The notes: generated by a model not told the origin, from the sequence alone. DNA of 64,000 nucleotides from Acanthacorydalis orientalis (GCA_034766995.1 CM068317.1:21785612-21849611); one strand, 5' to 3'. Positions 25,787-61,282 are shown, counted from the stretch's first letter. Program-made: numbers and translations.

Positions 25787-27330
25787 TATATATATATATA
25801 TATATATCAATGTCTGTATATGTGTTCAATTTTGTAGTTTTATTTTTTTAATATTTTTGAAATATGGGTACTCTAATACATCTCGTTTTACAATACTTTG
25901 AAATTTTGGAACAAAAATCTCACTAACAATAATTAGAAATGTTAATAGACAATATGCAGAAACGAAATAATAATCATTGATATAAAAAATATTTTCAATA
26001 GATAAAATAATTAAAATTGTAACCTGGAGAATAATATTTTATGTTAAATATAAATTTAGCTAATACTAATGTTATAACAAAAAGGATACTATATTTTAAA
26101 ATGATTCAATAATGTACCATTAATGAATTGTAGACATACTTATTGTCATAAGTATGTCTACAATTAGCTAATTTACATAATTTAAATGTTTTCAAATATA
26201 ACACTGACTAATAATAATTGCAAAATTACGTAGTTATGACAGAAAAGCCAATAATAGAATTTATAACAAAAAACAAGATTTTAATTAACCAACCCAAATG
26301 CGTGCAGATGAAAATATCGATTACAACTTCATTCGTGATGTACTGGGTATGTCATATGCATGGTAGATGCCTAAATTATATTTCTCTTTGATAACACTTC
26401 ATGAAGGAGAACTCTTAGTCACATATCAGACTGATTGCTTCTATGGTTCTATCATGTATTCGAGTGAGCTTCCATACCTCCCACAGAACTACTCTCAAAC
26501 ACAGCAGTTTATACATTAAACTCACAAAGCTAAACTATATGTTAATCTTATAGGGCATCGAGTATTTTCATTGAAACTTGTAAGATCCAAAAGTGTATAC
26601 ACAGTTATTTCATAGTTCTGATAGGCATTTAATATTATTTTGTAGCACAAAAATTGTCAAATTCCTGAAATTTACTATTCATGAAAAAAATTAGTTAGTT
26701 TTTGGCTCATGGAAAATAGAAGTTTATAGGTGTCTATAAGTATACTGGCTCTAAATTTTTCGAATAGCTTAGAAACCCGATGAATATTAAGAATTTTGCA
26801 GTCCTGAAATGCCGTTTTCAAAAATTTATTAAGACAAATAATTATTTGTGCATTCAATAGATTTTAAAGGATGTTATATAAATATGCATATGAATAATTA
26901 TATACATACTCAGTAAACAGTATCTAATAGTAAATCTTATACTCTTTTGAATGCAATATAGAATTTTTTTCCATTTTCGAAAATTTTTAATTAAAAAGAC
27001 CAAAACCATTGAGTCGGAATTTACACTATTGAAATATTAAATCATTTTCAATTATTCTCTACAAGCATATGAATAATTACCTCTAAATTCAATATTCTAT
27101 ATCTGACCTTTTATACCTTTTAGAATACCATATAGTACATTTTTTCACCTACGATACATTGATAAAATTATAATTTAAGGATAGAAAATACTTTCTTGTG
27201 TTATATATTCCTCGAATATTTTAATAAACAATTACTTCTTTTTTAATACTGGATAATCACTTGTATAATAGACAATTCAAAAACTAAAACTACTTAAAAG
27301 GAATGTGATCAAGAAGCGATATATATATAA
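25787..27330. other. AT-rich intergenic, no gene seen
   Basis: Low-complexity AT-rich DNA between the mariner and the 3' side of Hdc. The only notable structure is a perfect 18-bp palindrome at 26126-26165. The 60-codon frame at 26675-26857 has no recognisable domain and lies in A/T-rich sequence. Confidence 0.55.
26126..26165. repeat. Perfect 18-bp palindrome with 4-nt loop
   Basis: Arms AATTGTAGACATACTTAT (26126-26143) and its exact reverse complement (26148-26165), separated by TGTC. Confidence 0.9.
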
Positions 27331-27390
27331 ATATGTATCTTGTTGAATTTGTTCCTATCTGTTTACGTGAAACCCTCCTCCTCTTCCAAT

Positions 27391-27655
27391 ATGAGTACAA
27401 AACAGCACAGTAATTCACGATTCACTTTTCGTAAATTATCTGACAATTTTATGGGATTTTTACTAAAAGGTGAAATATTTTTGGTTATTCTCATCCTAAT
27501 AGGACCACTTCTTTTAGTTCATCCAGTGAAGCTTCAGAAAGTATGAAAGAATCTTATTACTGGCCTGTATCTTGGTGGAAAAAAGTTATTGACTGTCGTC
27601 CCAAACTCCCTATTAAAGTGCATAAGATTTATATAATGAATTTTATTAGTACTTA
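27391..27655 (+). other. Possible small spliced gene or gene remnant
   Basis: An ATG at 27391 opens MSTKQHSNSRFTFRKLSDNF followed by MGFLLK and a donor-like AAAG|GTGAAA. Unspliced, the frame (whose first ATG is at 27340) runs through a hydrophobic stretch and stops at 27546. A second frame further on reads SESMKESYYWPVSWWKKVID then CRPKLPIKVHKI and stops near 27655. It is preceded by a pyrimidine-rich CTTCTTTTAG and several later AGs, so an intron of about 60 bases could join the two pieces. It would be convergent with Hdc. I do not recognise the protein, and chance is a fair alternative. Confidence 0.22.
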
Positions 27656-27897
27656 ATTTTCATTATTAATAACCTCAGACATTGTACAATAATACATTGC
27701 AATATTTTATTACTTCATAGAATTATTTTTCTTTAATAATTGTATATTATTAACAGAAAGAAATTATTAACATTAAGTCAAAAGTTATACAAAAAAGAAA
27801 AATAAATAATATATCCATCTGTGCTCTTAAAATATATATTATCATCTTAAATAATGTACATTTATGTAAGCAATGATGGACATTCAGGTTTTATAAC

Positions 27898-27898
<1 letters not shown>

Positions 27899-27962
<64 letters not shown>

Positions 27963-27976
27963 ACATATATATATAT
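27899..27976. repeat. (TA)n microsatellite
   Basis: About 78 bases of nearly pure TA, between the Hdc stop codon and the candidate small plus-strand gene. Confidence 0.95.
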
Positions 27977-28111
27977 TAATGTGCTCAAACTTACTCTGAA
28001 ATGTTAATAAATAATTTTCTCATATTTAAATTCTATAAATTAAAAGCTCACACACTGATGCTTGCTTAATTATTTGTGTATTCTCTAAAACTTAAATTTT
28101 TAATATTTCAT

Positions 28112-28117
28112 TTTATT
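28112..28117 (-). terminator. Candidate Hdc polyadenylation signal
   Basis: TTTATT on the plus strand, i.e. AATAAA on the coding strand, about 430 bases past the Hdc stop. Such hexamers are frequent in this AT-rich DNA, so this is only a candidate; others lie at about 27643 and 27707. Confidence 0.25.
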
Positions 28118-28549
28118 CATATGTTGTACTGAGATTTATCAATTCAATTCTATAATTTAAATGAAATAAATACATATTAAATATGAGTATTTAGTCATAA
28201 CCTTTGATTTGTTCGTCAAAATGCTTTTGAAGTTTTCTCATTACTATTTGATTCAAGATAATCTTATTAGTAGCTACTTATTAAATAAAAAAAGGTTTTA
28301 CTGCTTAAACAGAACTTAGGTGATAAAATTTTAAAAAAATTGTTCAATCATTCAAGGAAATGTTACTATGTAAATAGTTACAAGTAAAAAAAAACATTTT
28401 TTATAATTTCTTCTCTGATCTTCAACAATGTTATTTTTAAGGTTTTCAGAATATAGAAAGGAGAAGTAATAATATATTTTTTTTGTTGATATAGAAGACT
28501 AAATTTTAAAGATTCATAGTGATTTAACTATGCATGTGTATAAATATGA

Positions 28550-51269
<22,720 letters not shown>

Positions 51270-51290
51270 TTTCGTTTAAGAACCTTTAAA
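51270..51290 (-). promoter_or_regulatory. Hdc: Candidate 5'-UTR splice acceptor
   Basis: On the minus strand TTGTTTTTTAAAG precedes GTTCTTAAACGAAAATGG. The pyrimidine run plus AG, 15 bases before the start codon, suggests that the 5' UTR is spliced and the promoter lies further right, beyond 51300. Confidence 0.4.
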
Positions 51291-52422
51291 AAACAATACA
51301 AAAATAATTAATTTTTCAATTTATCTATAGCATTAAATTCATATATAAATATTTAAGAAAAAATTTTAAAACACCTTCATGCATCTAATGCACAGCACAT
51401 GCAAGACTAGTTTAATTACTCAACACATGATTGCTTTAAAAGAATAAAGGATGATAGTTTCGAGTTTATTTTGATAATTATGTTTGATCTGTATTTAATA
51501 ACCGTATTTTACCTAGTAATAAATAAATATTATATAATACATATATATATATATTCAGTACATTATATTCATTGATTTTTTTTATTATAAAATATAAAAA
51601 TATTCAAGGACATGTTTATATAATACATATTTTTATTAATTCTAGTAAAATTAAATGATGAATAACAGATTTTTATTAAAATTACCGGAAAAAAATAAAT
51701 AAATTCATGAATATTTGTTATAAAAATTAAAAATATTTTTGAAAAAATATTAAGAAAGTGTTACATAATTAATCTACAAATAATAAATATATAAAATCTT
51801 TAACAGCTGTAAAGATTTTATTGTATTTTTTTATCGAAAATGTATATATTTAGATTTTATACTGTTAACAATATTTTGACAGCTCAATTTTCTCGAATTA
51901 ATAAATTATCACAAAATAATGATTATTTTCGTATTAAAAGGAACCTGTTTAATTTTTGTAAGATCCGTACAAAATATAATAGTTCTCGGTAAATAAAGAA
52001 CAAAATACAAAAATTGTTCGTGAAATTCTCAATGTATATTAAATTTCTTTAACAATATTTTTTTCATCACACAAATCATAAAAGCAGAATGATGTAAAAT
52101 GTTCAATAATTAATTACTGATCATTTTTGATGTTGCTTATGCAGATTTCGATAGAGATGTTTATATCTTCAAAGGACTACGTTACAGAAATACTGATTTT
52201 TCTGGAATCGCTGTCAAAATAACTATCATCTTCAGAGTATTACGGTATGGAATGATTTTTTGTACTTTCGTGTTCTGTGGATTATTGCATATGCTCATAT
52301 GCAACAATCACAAAAATTATCAATAATAAAAAATTAATAATCAATTACAAAAATTCATTTGTAAAAGAGAAAGCCAAAGTAGCAGAACTATGTTGTACAT
52401 TAAAATAATTTGTTTTGTACTA
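51291..52422. other. Upstream region of Hdc, no gene seen
   Basis: AT-rich. If the Hdc 5' UTR is spliced, its first exon could lie here or further right; I could not place it. Confidence 0.45.
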
Positions 52423-52956
52423 GGTTGGTCGAAAAATAATTACGGTTTAATGGCCTTCAAATTCATACAAATTTCTCTCAACTAGCTGTTGGATGACACT
52501 AACGCCTAACTTTTGTGCAAGCTCTCGAATTTTTGTGCGTGGTTCTGATTCAGCTAATGCCTTCAGTTGGTCACTATAAACTGAAGAACACCCACGACCT
52601 TCTTCATATACAAGGCGCTTGTCCCCAACATGAAATTTTTGGAACCATCATTACACCGTACGTTTGATAACAATATCCACCACTAAAAGTATCGTTTAGT
52701 TTACAAGTAGCTTCTGCTCCTTTACCGCCCATTTTGAACTTATACAAAAATGCTCTTATTCACTTTTTTCAGTCTTTGATTCAATAACCCAATTTGAAAA
52801 TTAATAATAAAATCAAAGTCGATGTCATCAAAACAGAGTCCGAAAAATGGATTTCAAAATGATATTATCATGAACGCGATAAAATGACACTTTCACTAAA
52901 AAAAAATAAGATTAGAATTCAGGAAACAAAAAACCGAAATTGTTTTCCTACCAACC
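52423..52956 (-). mobile_element. Deletion-derivative mariner, 534 bp
   Basis: Terminal repeats GGTTGGTCGAAAAATAATTA (left) and, in reverse complement, GGTTGGTAGGAAAACAATTT (right), both next to TA. Minus-strand coding remnant: KMGGKGAEATCKLNDTFSGG, then EEGRGCSSVYSDQLKALAES, EPRTKIRELAQKLGVSVI, i.e. the mariner N-terminal helix-turn-helix region. The catalytic domain is deleted and the frame runs straight into the left terminus. Confidence 0.88.
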
Positions 52957-55042
52957 TAATATAAGTAAACATTTGATTTTTCTTATAGATTTGGAACAGG
53001 TTCTACGTTGAACTTTTTACTTCGTTAAACTAAACGAATATTACGTATCCATTTAATTTGTTTTTATTATATTTTTATTTTATTTTTGTTATATACTCGT
53101 ATACCAGCTGACGTATTAATTTTTTGGCACGAAGAAATATATATATGTAATACAAGTTACAATCAAAACGATTTATAATCAAATTCACGAAATATCAATT
53201 AAATGATGGACCATCTTTCAAACTCATCAATACAGAAATCGATTGAATGAATTTTGTTCATAAATAGAGATTTTCACTACATTTACAAACAGAATATTAC
53301 GAGTAACACAAATATATTTTTCCTAAATATTTATAGCAAATTAAATGTATAAATTAAGAAAATATAACACAAAATTTTAAATAATAATATAAAAAACACA
53401 TCTGTGATTTTATGACTCTAAAATCTCTAGGCTTGTATATAATTTTTTCTATTCATATATTTACACTTTGATTAACTTCTTACTCAAGATAAATGAATTC
53501 TTTTGTTTCATTTTTCTTGTATTTTTTTTTATTTTAGTACTTTTTTATAAGTCTTTTCAATTTATTTGTATATTTCTTCTTTTTTATTCATATTTTTCAA
53601 TATTTCCAAACAAATATACCCGCCACGGTACTGATATAGTTTTACAAAACAAACGATTTCTCTTCCAGTTTATCTAACGGACATTGATTTAAATTTTCCT
53701 TTTCAGTCAATAGGAAATGCTATTTTAATAGAAATTAATTACTTTTACATTTAAATACCTCGATATATAATGAATTACGATCTATTTATGAATAATTAGT
53801 TGTTATAAAAAAGTTATTCGGAAATTCATTTGCATTTTGAGTATGTGTTCTTTTCATATGACCGTGGTCCGATGAATGGTAGTAGGATAAATAAGTACAA
53901 AGTAAATATATGTTAATGTGTAAGTGAAGTAGTATATATATTTGCAAAATTTTGCATTGGATCTAATTCGTTACAATCAGTATTTTTTTGTGTATTGTAG
54001 GAAAACACGCACTTGTTAATATCATGTTATATCATGATTCTTTTCGTGTGAAAAACTGTCTTTTTTTGAAAAGAAAGTGGTAGAAGAAATTCCTGAATAT
54101 CATCTGTTATCCACATGATCATAAGGCGAACAACTTTACAAAGATAAGTAAAATGATATAGAACTGTATAAAGAGATTGAATGATATTTACTTACATTGA
54201 AAGCATAATATCATAGGCAACATATTAATAAGGTTAATTGTCCTTCATAAAAAATTCAAATAACAGTTTTATAACTTTCCAATAACTCATTTTAGCTTTT
54301 CCGCAAATCATTACCATTTTTAAATTACAAAAATATAATAATTAAAAATTTAATTCAATATCAATTATTATAGAACACTACATTGTATGAAAAAAGTATC
54401 TTTTAATAAATTAATTGTGTTTCAAATCTTGCGAGAAAAGGCTAGAATACTCTAAAAAACAACAATTATAGATAGTTTTCAAGGACTATTAAATACAGTT
54501 AGATCTAAAAGTATAGACAGTATAACATGTACAGATCTAAAAGTATAAATATATATTGTACAAGTATTTTGTATTGTTTTCAAAAAAAAACTGATCTGTA
54601 TGTGTACGAAAATTGAACAATTTTGATAGTTCTGACAAATATTCAATTATATCGTATCCGATAATTGAAGAATATCTCGATTTTAAGTGTTATAATTGTA
54701 AAGTCAGTACTATATATGTATATATATATATTGAAGTGGTAAAAAAATTTTTTTAATGAAAAAATTGTAAATTTAGTTCATGATGCACAATTTATCTGAA
54801 AAAACCGTATTTTTAATCCGATAGAATTATAAACAAACATAAATTCTTAATTTTTTAAATACTATTTTAGTTATAGCATTGAAAATAGTGTTATGATTTA
54901 TAAATAAACAAATCATGACATGTTTTAATTTTTACCTCTTGTGCTTGTATTTTTTTAAAAAATATGCAAAATGGCTATTTAAATTGATAGGAAGTATCTA
55001 CAAAGCTGACACACAAAACATGTGTACTTAACTTTTATATAA
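52957..55042. other. AT-rich, no gene seen
   Basis: No supported feature. The hydrophobic frame at 53468-53677 is T-rich low-complexity sequence. Confidence 0.5.
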
Positions 55043-55406
55043 GGTCTGTTCGATATGTATACTGAATTGACTCTTGAATTTTATAACTTACTCTGACTTT
55101 CTTACTCTGAACTTGTTTTTATCGAACAACATAGAGTAAGGTTAGAGTAAATCATATGAATACTGTCAAGTTTGGGTGATTTGTTTATTCGATAGCTATT
55201 ATCATAGATAAAGACTCTTGAGTTAGACAACGATGCTCACGTTACTCTAACGAAAAGCTAGAGTAAGTTCAGAGTAACAAATCCCCTGTTCTAAACTTAC
55301 TCTGAACTGTTTGACGAAAATCTCGAGTATGTACAGAGTACATATCGAACAGAAAATTGTAAAATTTCTTACTCCGAGTAAGTTCAGTGTACATATCGAA
55401 CAGACC
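55043..55406. mobile_element. MITE with 5-bp TATAA duplication, 364 bp
   Basis: Ends GGTCTGTTCGATATGTATAC and, in reverse complement, GGTCTGTTCGATATGTACAC. Both sides are flanked by TATAA. Inside, TTACTCTGAAC and AGAGTAAG motifs recur in both directions, giving a multi-armed structure. No coding capacity; superfamily not assigned. Confidence 0.85.
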
Positions 55407-55411
55407 TATAA

Positions 55412-56856
55412 GATTGTACGAATTTAATTCATGATTGACTAATAAAGTGTTTTTTGCAGTTCATGACTCGTGTTTCATGCACACAGGGTTAATAATATAA
55501 TTTAGAAATAGATTTTGTTTCGTTTTTATCAACTTTTCTCAAATACAAAATCACAATAAACTGAAAGAAAATGATAAAACTCTATTCTATAGTTCATATA
55601 AAATTGTTTCAGAAATAGAAGGAATTTTGCAGAAAATGTTTCAAGTGTAAATATTAAAAGAATTGTATTTTTAGTTGATTTTTATATAAAACAATATAAA
55701 GACAAAAAAACAATAGCTATATATTTAGAGCAGTTGAATCGCGAATTTAACTCTAAGTTTGCGATTAATTTATCACCGATCTATATTATTCATAATTTAA
55801 AAGCATGTTAACAAATTTTTTCGAATAAGATTATTTACAAGCTAGAAAAAAAACTCATTTTAGATATTCAAAACTATAGTTCTATATTTGAAAGGCTTCA
55901 TAATTTACCAGGTCTAGTCATAACAGTGTAGAAGTTATTCGAATCTATTTAATACTTCCCAGTTTTGTGTTTCTATTGATTTTAGTTTCTGATAGTATAA
56001 ATTATTGTTTTTCTGTGTATCACGTCACTTATTTATCAAATATTTATTATCTATTTAGAGTTTAGAATAAATTTAATATCAAACATTAAAATTATAAAGT
56101 GTTGTGTATATTGATGATTCAAAAATTCTAATTTTAAAATACAATACGTTTATAATATAAATAATATTAAAATAACTTATGTTTGAAGTTGTTTTTTTTA
56201 TTTTTATTATTTTTTTTAATTAGAGTGTTTTGGTAAAATTTTTTAATTATTCCAGTTTTTTAAAATATTTTATATGAAATGCAAGTCTTTATATAACTTA
56301 TAAAATTAGACTCATGAATTAATTAAAAAATATTTAATATAAGCATAGTAAATTTTATTTTTATTTATAGTTAATTATTGTAATTTTAATCTCTCTCTAA
56401 TCTTAATAACTCTACAAACGTAGATTTTCAAATGGAATCGCATATATGTGGTTTTTAAAACTGTAATTCAACCTACTTTTCAACAAAGTATCTTAATTAT
56501 CTAAATATTTAGGTATTTTTGTTATTTTATAAACAGTTCGTTGTGATATCTTTTCTGAGTATACATCAACTGATATAAAAAATATAAGTTTTAAATTTAA
56601 ATAGTATATGCATCTCTTCAGCTCAAATTTCAGTAAAAATTATAAAATATACCTATCTGGTAACAGATAGTTGGTTTCGGATTACTGATTTTTAAATATT
56701 TGAAAATAATATTAGTATTATAAAAAGTTTAATATTATGAAATGTAAATAAAATATAATTTATATTATATGAAAAAAGATTTCAATTCTTCATATAAAAA
56801 GTATATAAAATGTAATTAAAATTATATTAAAGAGTTCGGTAGTTTTTCAAAATTAT
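55412..56856. other. AT-rich, no gene seen
   Basis: No recognisable feature. Confidence 0.5.
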
Positions 56857-56925
56857 ATATATATATATATGTGAGTGTGTGTGTGTGTGTATGTATATGT
56901 ATATATATATGTATTTATATATATA

Positions 56926-56991
<66 letters not shown>

Positions 56992-57047
56992 GAGTATATA
57001 ATATATATATATATATACTCGTATATATACATACATACATACAGTTG
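56857..57047. repeat. (TA)n/(TG)n compound microsatellite
   Basis: TA tract, GTGAGTGTGTGTGTGTGTA, long TA, then CGAGTATATAATATATA...ACTCG palindromic close. All ORFs across it are artefacts. Confidence 0.95.
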
Positions 57048-57432
57048 AATTTCGAATAGATGATCCATCAAAACACTAGCCTTGTCATATTTTAGAGATA
57101 ATCATGATTTCAAATATCCATTTGTTATGTAAGAATAAAGTTTAAACAGTACATTTCAAAAAATAATAAAAAATACATAATTTCATATAAGTTTCTGTTA
57201 TTTGTGGGTTGGGTAGTATGATGCCTTTTGGAAATAATATCTGAGGAAACAAGCAAGTTAGTTTCTTCAATGTACAACTACGACAAACGTTCATGATTAT
57301 TATAACGAAATGCTTAGAATCCAGATGATTGATTCAACAGCATACTTAACCTCTTTATAAATATAATGTACGTTTTTTTTTCCATTTGTGACATACAAAC
57401 ATGTGCAAAATGGAAAGAATTTTATAATATTA

Positions 57433-57939
57433 AGATGGTAGAAAAATTATTGCGGTTTATGATTTTCAAATTCATATACATTTTTTAGTTTAAGTAGTTT
57501 TAAGTGGTCCAGAACTGCTGGATGACAAACGTCTAAATTTTATGCAAGTTCTCGAATTGTTATGCGTGGTTCTGACTCAATTAACGCCTTCAGTTAGTTG
57601 TTATGAACTAAAAATATGATTCCCGTGACCTTCTTCATCTTCAAGGCTCATGAGTTCAAAACGGGTGGTAAACCAGCAAAAACTGCTCGACACTTTTGGT
57701 GTTGGTACTATTGAGGAACATACGGTGCAATGGTGGTTCTAAAAATTTCGTGCTGAGAACGAGAGCCTGGAAGATGAACAAGGTCGCGGGTGTCCTTCTT
57801 CAGTTCATAACAACCAACTGAAGGCGTTAGTTGAATTATGCGTTAGTTAACCGGCAATTCTAGACCACTTAAAACCACTTAAATTAAAAAATGTATATGA
57901 ATTTGAAGGTAATAAACCGCAATTATTTTTCTACCATCC
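57433..57939. mobile_element. Mariner fold-back element, 507 bp
   Basis: Flanked by TA. Outer ends match for about 100 bases in inverted orientation (GATGGTAGAAAAATTATTGC on the left; GATGGTAGAAAAATAATTGC in reverse complement on the right), continuing with TTCAAATTCATATACATTTT. Beyond these, both arms carry the same mariner helix-turn-helix coding region in opposite directions; the right arm reads NQQKLLDTFGVGTIEEHTVQ, then LEDEQGRGCPSSVHNNQLKA. This is a head-to-head duplication of one mariner 5' end. Confidence 0.85.
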
Positions 57940-57941
57940 TA

Positions 57942-58687
57942 ATATTATAAAATTCTTTCTAACAATCTAAGAACACAAGAGACATCATACATAAAAAATA
58001 CAATTCATTTTACGCGAAGATCATATTGGAAAAATTCAGCTGGTCGATTAAAATAAAAAAATTATTTAAAAAAAGAAAAATAATTGTTTTTTTATTATTA
58101 CTTTATACATATTGCGAGAAAATGTATCAATTAAAAACAGTTTCAGTCGACAAATTTCAATTTAACAGTATTTTTCAATCGAAAAATTCATGAAATATAT
58201 TTTGCATCTAATAAATTCTAGCTGTATGTATATTAAAACTATAAAAAAACTTTACCTCTTGATATTCTTTCAAGAATGTCAGTAGGCTTGAATTTAATTA
58301 GCTTCCGATTTCAAGATTCCACTTAATAAATCGATTAATTTATGTAATATAAGTAACAAATTTATTAAAATTAGTTTCAAAAAATAAAACATATGCAGTT
58401 GGAAATTTTTATGAAATGTGAATATATTATTTTTAGTTTTTGATAAATAACTAAACACCAAGTTTTTTTCGCAAATTATAAAATTTCAACATTATGTAAA
58501 CAAAAACTATATGTTTTATGTTACTTTATAAATATTTGATTAAAAGTATATAAAGCATCTTGAAATTAAATTTGTTTTTGTTAAAAAATATAAAATTCAT
58601 ATTAAAGATAACTACTCGTTTGAAGTATTTACAACAGCAAAATATTTTATAATCAATTTTATACGTATAAACACTTACACACACACA

Positions 58688-58742
<55 letters not shown>

Positions 58743-59600
58743 TACTTGTATATATGTTTACATTCAACTAGTTAAGCCAATCTCGTGCAATGATTAAGGA
58801 AACTTTTAATATAATATATGGCGAACATAATAATACAGCGTCGTGACAGGAAAATACACTTATAAACTTGTAATCAAATATAATTTGCAATAATTCCAAG
58901 TAAAACAACATCCTACAGAATTTTAATTAAATGAATTCTTTTCAAAATTACAACAAAAGTTAATCAAATTTCTAATAATTCATCTCCCTTTTTCATATTA
59001 ATATATATGTACTTTTTTATCATTAACTTACGTAACACCAATCAAATTAGTAATTATTTGTGAAAAGATTTAAACGAAAATAATCAAGTGACAAAATCAG
59101 AAATAGTTAGAAATCATTCACTGGGGTATTTTTTCAGTAATGTGTATTAAGATTGTAAACAATTAATTCGGTTTATCAATAACTTTTAAGTACTCACTTT
59201 TTAAATTTTGTTTTTTTTTTGGTGTATATTTTTTCAACATTTTTAATTTAAAAAATAGATATCTTTTCCTCGTTAATATTATATTTCATATTTTATTGTG
59301 TTTAAGAATTGAACTGGCATTGCGTATGGGAATTCAATGTAAATTGAGTTATCGTTCTGCTTGCCTTTAATGACAAGCTGTATTTTTTAAGTAAAGTAAT
59401 AAAGCTTAATGTAAATGCGAACAATAAGTATTCATTACAGCAAATAAATGAAATGAATTAAAATAAGTAAAACATTCTGTATCTCTTCAATAAACGATTT
59501 GAGACTAGTGATTGTATAAATTTTTTTGGTTCATTTTACTTCTTTGAACCTGCATATAAAGTACTGCATAACTATGACAAACATTTATCTCTCTCTTTCT
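57942..59600. other. AT-rich, no gene seen
   Basis: Contains a (TA)n tract at 58690-58735. A donor-like CAAGAG|GTAAAG on the minus strand near 58255 could end an Hdc 5'-UTR exon, but nothing else supports it. Confidence 0.45.
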
Positions 59601-59608
59601 CTCTCTCT

Positions 59609-59682
<74 letters not shown>

Positions 59683-59705
59683 ATGTATATATATATATAC
59701 ATATA
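59588..59705. repeat. (CT)n-(TA)n-(TG)n compound microsatellite
   Basis: ATCTCTCTCTTTCTCTCTCT followed by TA, GTGTGTG and TA. The same CT opening recurs at 63283-63306. Confidence 0.95.
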
Positions 59706-59949
59706 ACTGAAATTGTAGTACCAGCCACTAAGAAGATGCCTTCCTGGATTCATTTAAACTTCGCTGGATGATTTATAAGGACATCTTGTTAGAGGTCCAT
59801 GAAAAATTGTTCTGTTTGTTTCCCCGATCCAAGAAACGATCAGGGTTTTCAGCGATACGTTTTTTTTCTTTTTGGACCACGTTTTCGCATGAGCTTACCG
59901 TGGGGTAGAAGATGTAAAAGCCCTGAGCGTCGCTACAGTGCCGGGAGCC

Positions 59950-60227
59950 ACTGACCTAAGACCCGAAAACCAGTATATTTCCACGGATGCTACGAACACC
60001 GTGAGTTGGAAAACAAAAAAGGATTGTTACGCATCGCTTGTAAAAAAATTGCAAAAACCCCAGATGCCTTGTTAATCAGCGATACGTTGATCCGTTTTAT
60101 TTATACCTTTAGTGCAGCGAGAAGGGATGCAAAACATAATGAGACAATAGTGGTACAACTAAAAAATTATGAATTTCCAGTCAATACTATAAAGAAAATT
60201 AAATCAATGGTATTAGCAGCAGATTAA
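59950..60227 (+). other. Anonymous ORF, possible exon or pseudogene
   Basis: Open from about 59959 (after TGA) to a stop at 60225-60227. It reads KTRKPVYFHGCYEHRELENK, KGLLRIACKKIAKTPDALLI, SDTLIRFIYTFSAARRDAKH, VVQLKNYEFPVNTIKKIKSM. There is no early ATG. The residue mix is protein-like, and the surrounding 59780-60330 is richer in G+C than its neighbours. I do not recognise the family; a retroelement fragment or an exon of an unplaced gene are both possible. Confidence 0.3.
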
Positions 60228-60330
60228 AACAATTAGAAAAATTATATGTTTTAAGAAAACAAGCGATTAAGATCACCAGATTCATTCGAGGATGTCGAAA
60301 GTTGAAACCGGTCGTTGAATAAATCAATTC

Positions 60331-61116
60331 CTACATGATCTGTAAAAATCGCATAGAATAATTTGTCAAGATTGTTGAATGTATTTTTACAATAACAATT
60401 CATATTCGTTTACTAGTATATAACTAGTCAAAATTGACGGGAAAATAGAAAGAAGCACAGAAAGAAAAAAAACTGTTTATTGGTTTTTAGAACATACTAT
60501 ATTTAAACATAAAAATACCTAGGAACAGAAATTAATGAATCATTCTTGAAATCTGACAAAGCAAACATTTCTCTTCACCATAAACTTTGTCCTGCGGACA
60601 AAGTGACAAGAAATGTGGCTTTTTATTATATAGATTTTCTGTCCCAAATCAAAAAAATTAAGCAAACACATCTTGTAATATAATAATCTCGTATCTGTCA
60701 AATTTTCCCTATAGGATCTTTTGATTTACTGAAAATCACATCTAGATAGAAAGGAATGAATAAAAACAGAGGTGAAAAGTTCGATCCACAACCAGGATAA
60801 ATTGGATTTTTTCAATATATTACAATCTCGTTACAATCGCCAACTCCGGATGGGATTCGCATCTCATTCACTGACGTTCCCGCACCCCCTAACGAATAAA
60901 AAATTAACAAATAATACGCATAAAAGTAAATCATAATTTATTATTGGAAAAATTTAAAATTAACGTAACAAATAAGGTAAGACTGAAGATAACAATCAAT
61001 TAAATTAATTAGAGTGAAGATAATTCGATCAAGCGATTCATAGTAACCAATGAGAATAAAGATCACGTAACCGATATCAATCAGAGTACGAATAAAAATC
61101 ATGGAGGAGCAGGACC

Positions 61117-61117
<1 letters not shown>
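60331..61117. other. No gene seen
   Basis: AT-rich with a short GC-richer patch at 60840-60900. The minus frame at 60941-61288 is driven by the TA tract. Confidence 0.45.
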
Positions 61118-61163
<46 letters not shown>

Positions 61164-61248
61164 TATACACATATGTATGTATATACATATATATATATAT
61201 ACATATACATATATATATATACATATATATATACATATATACATACAT

Positions 61249-61282
<34 letters not shown>

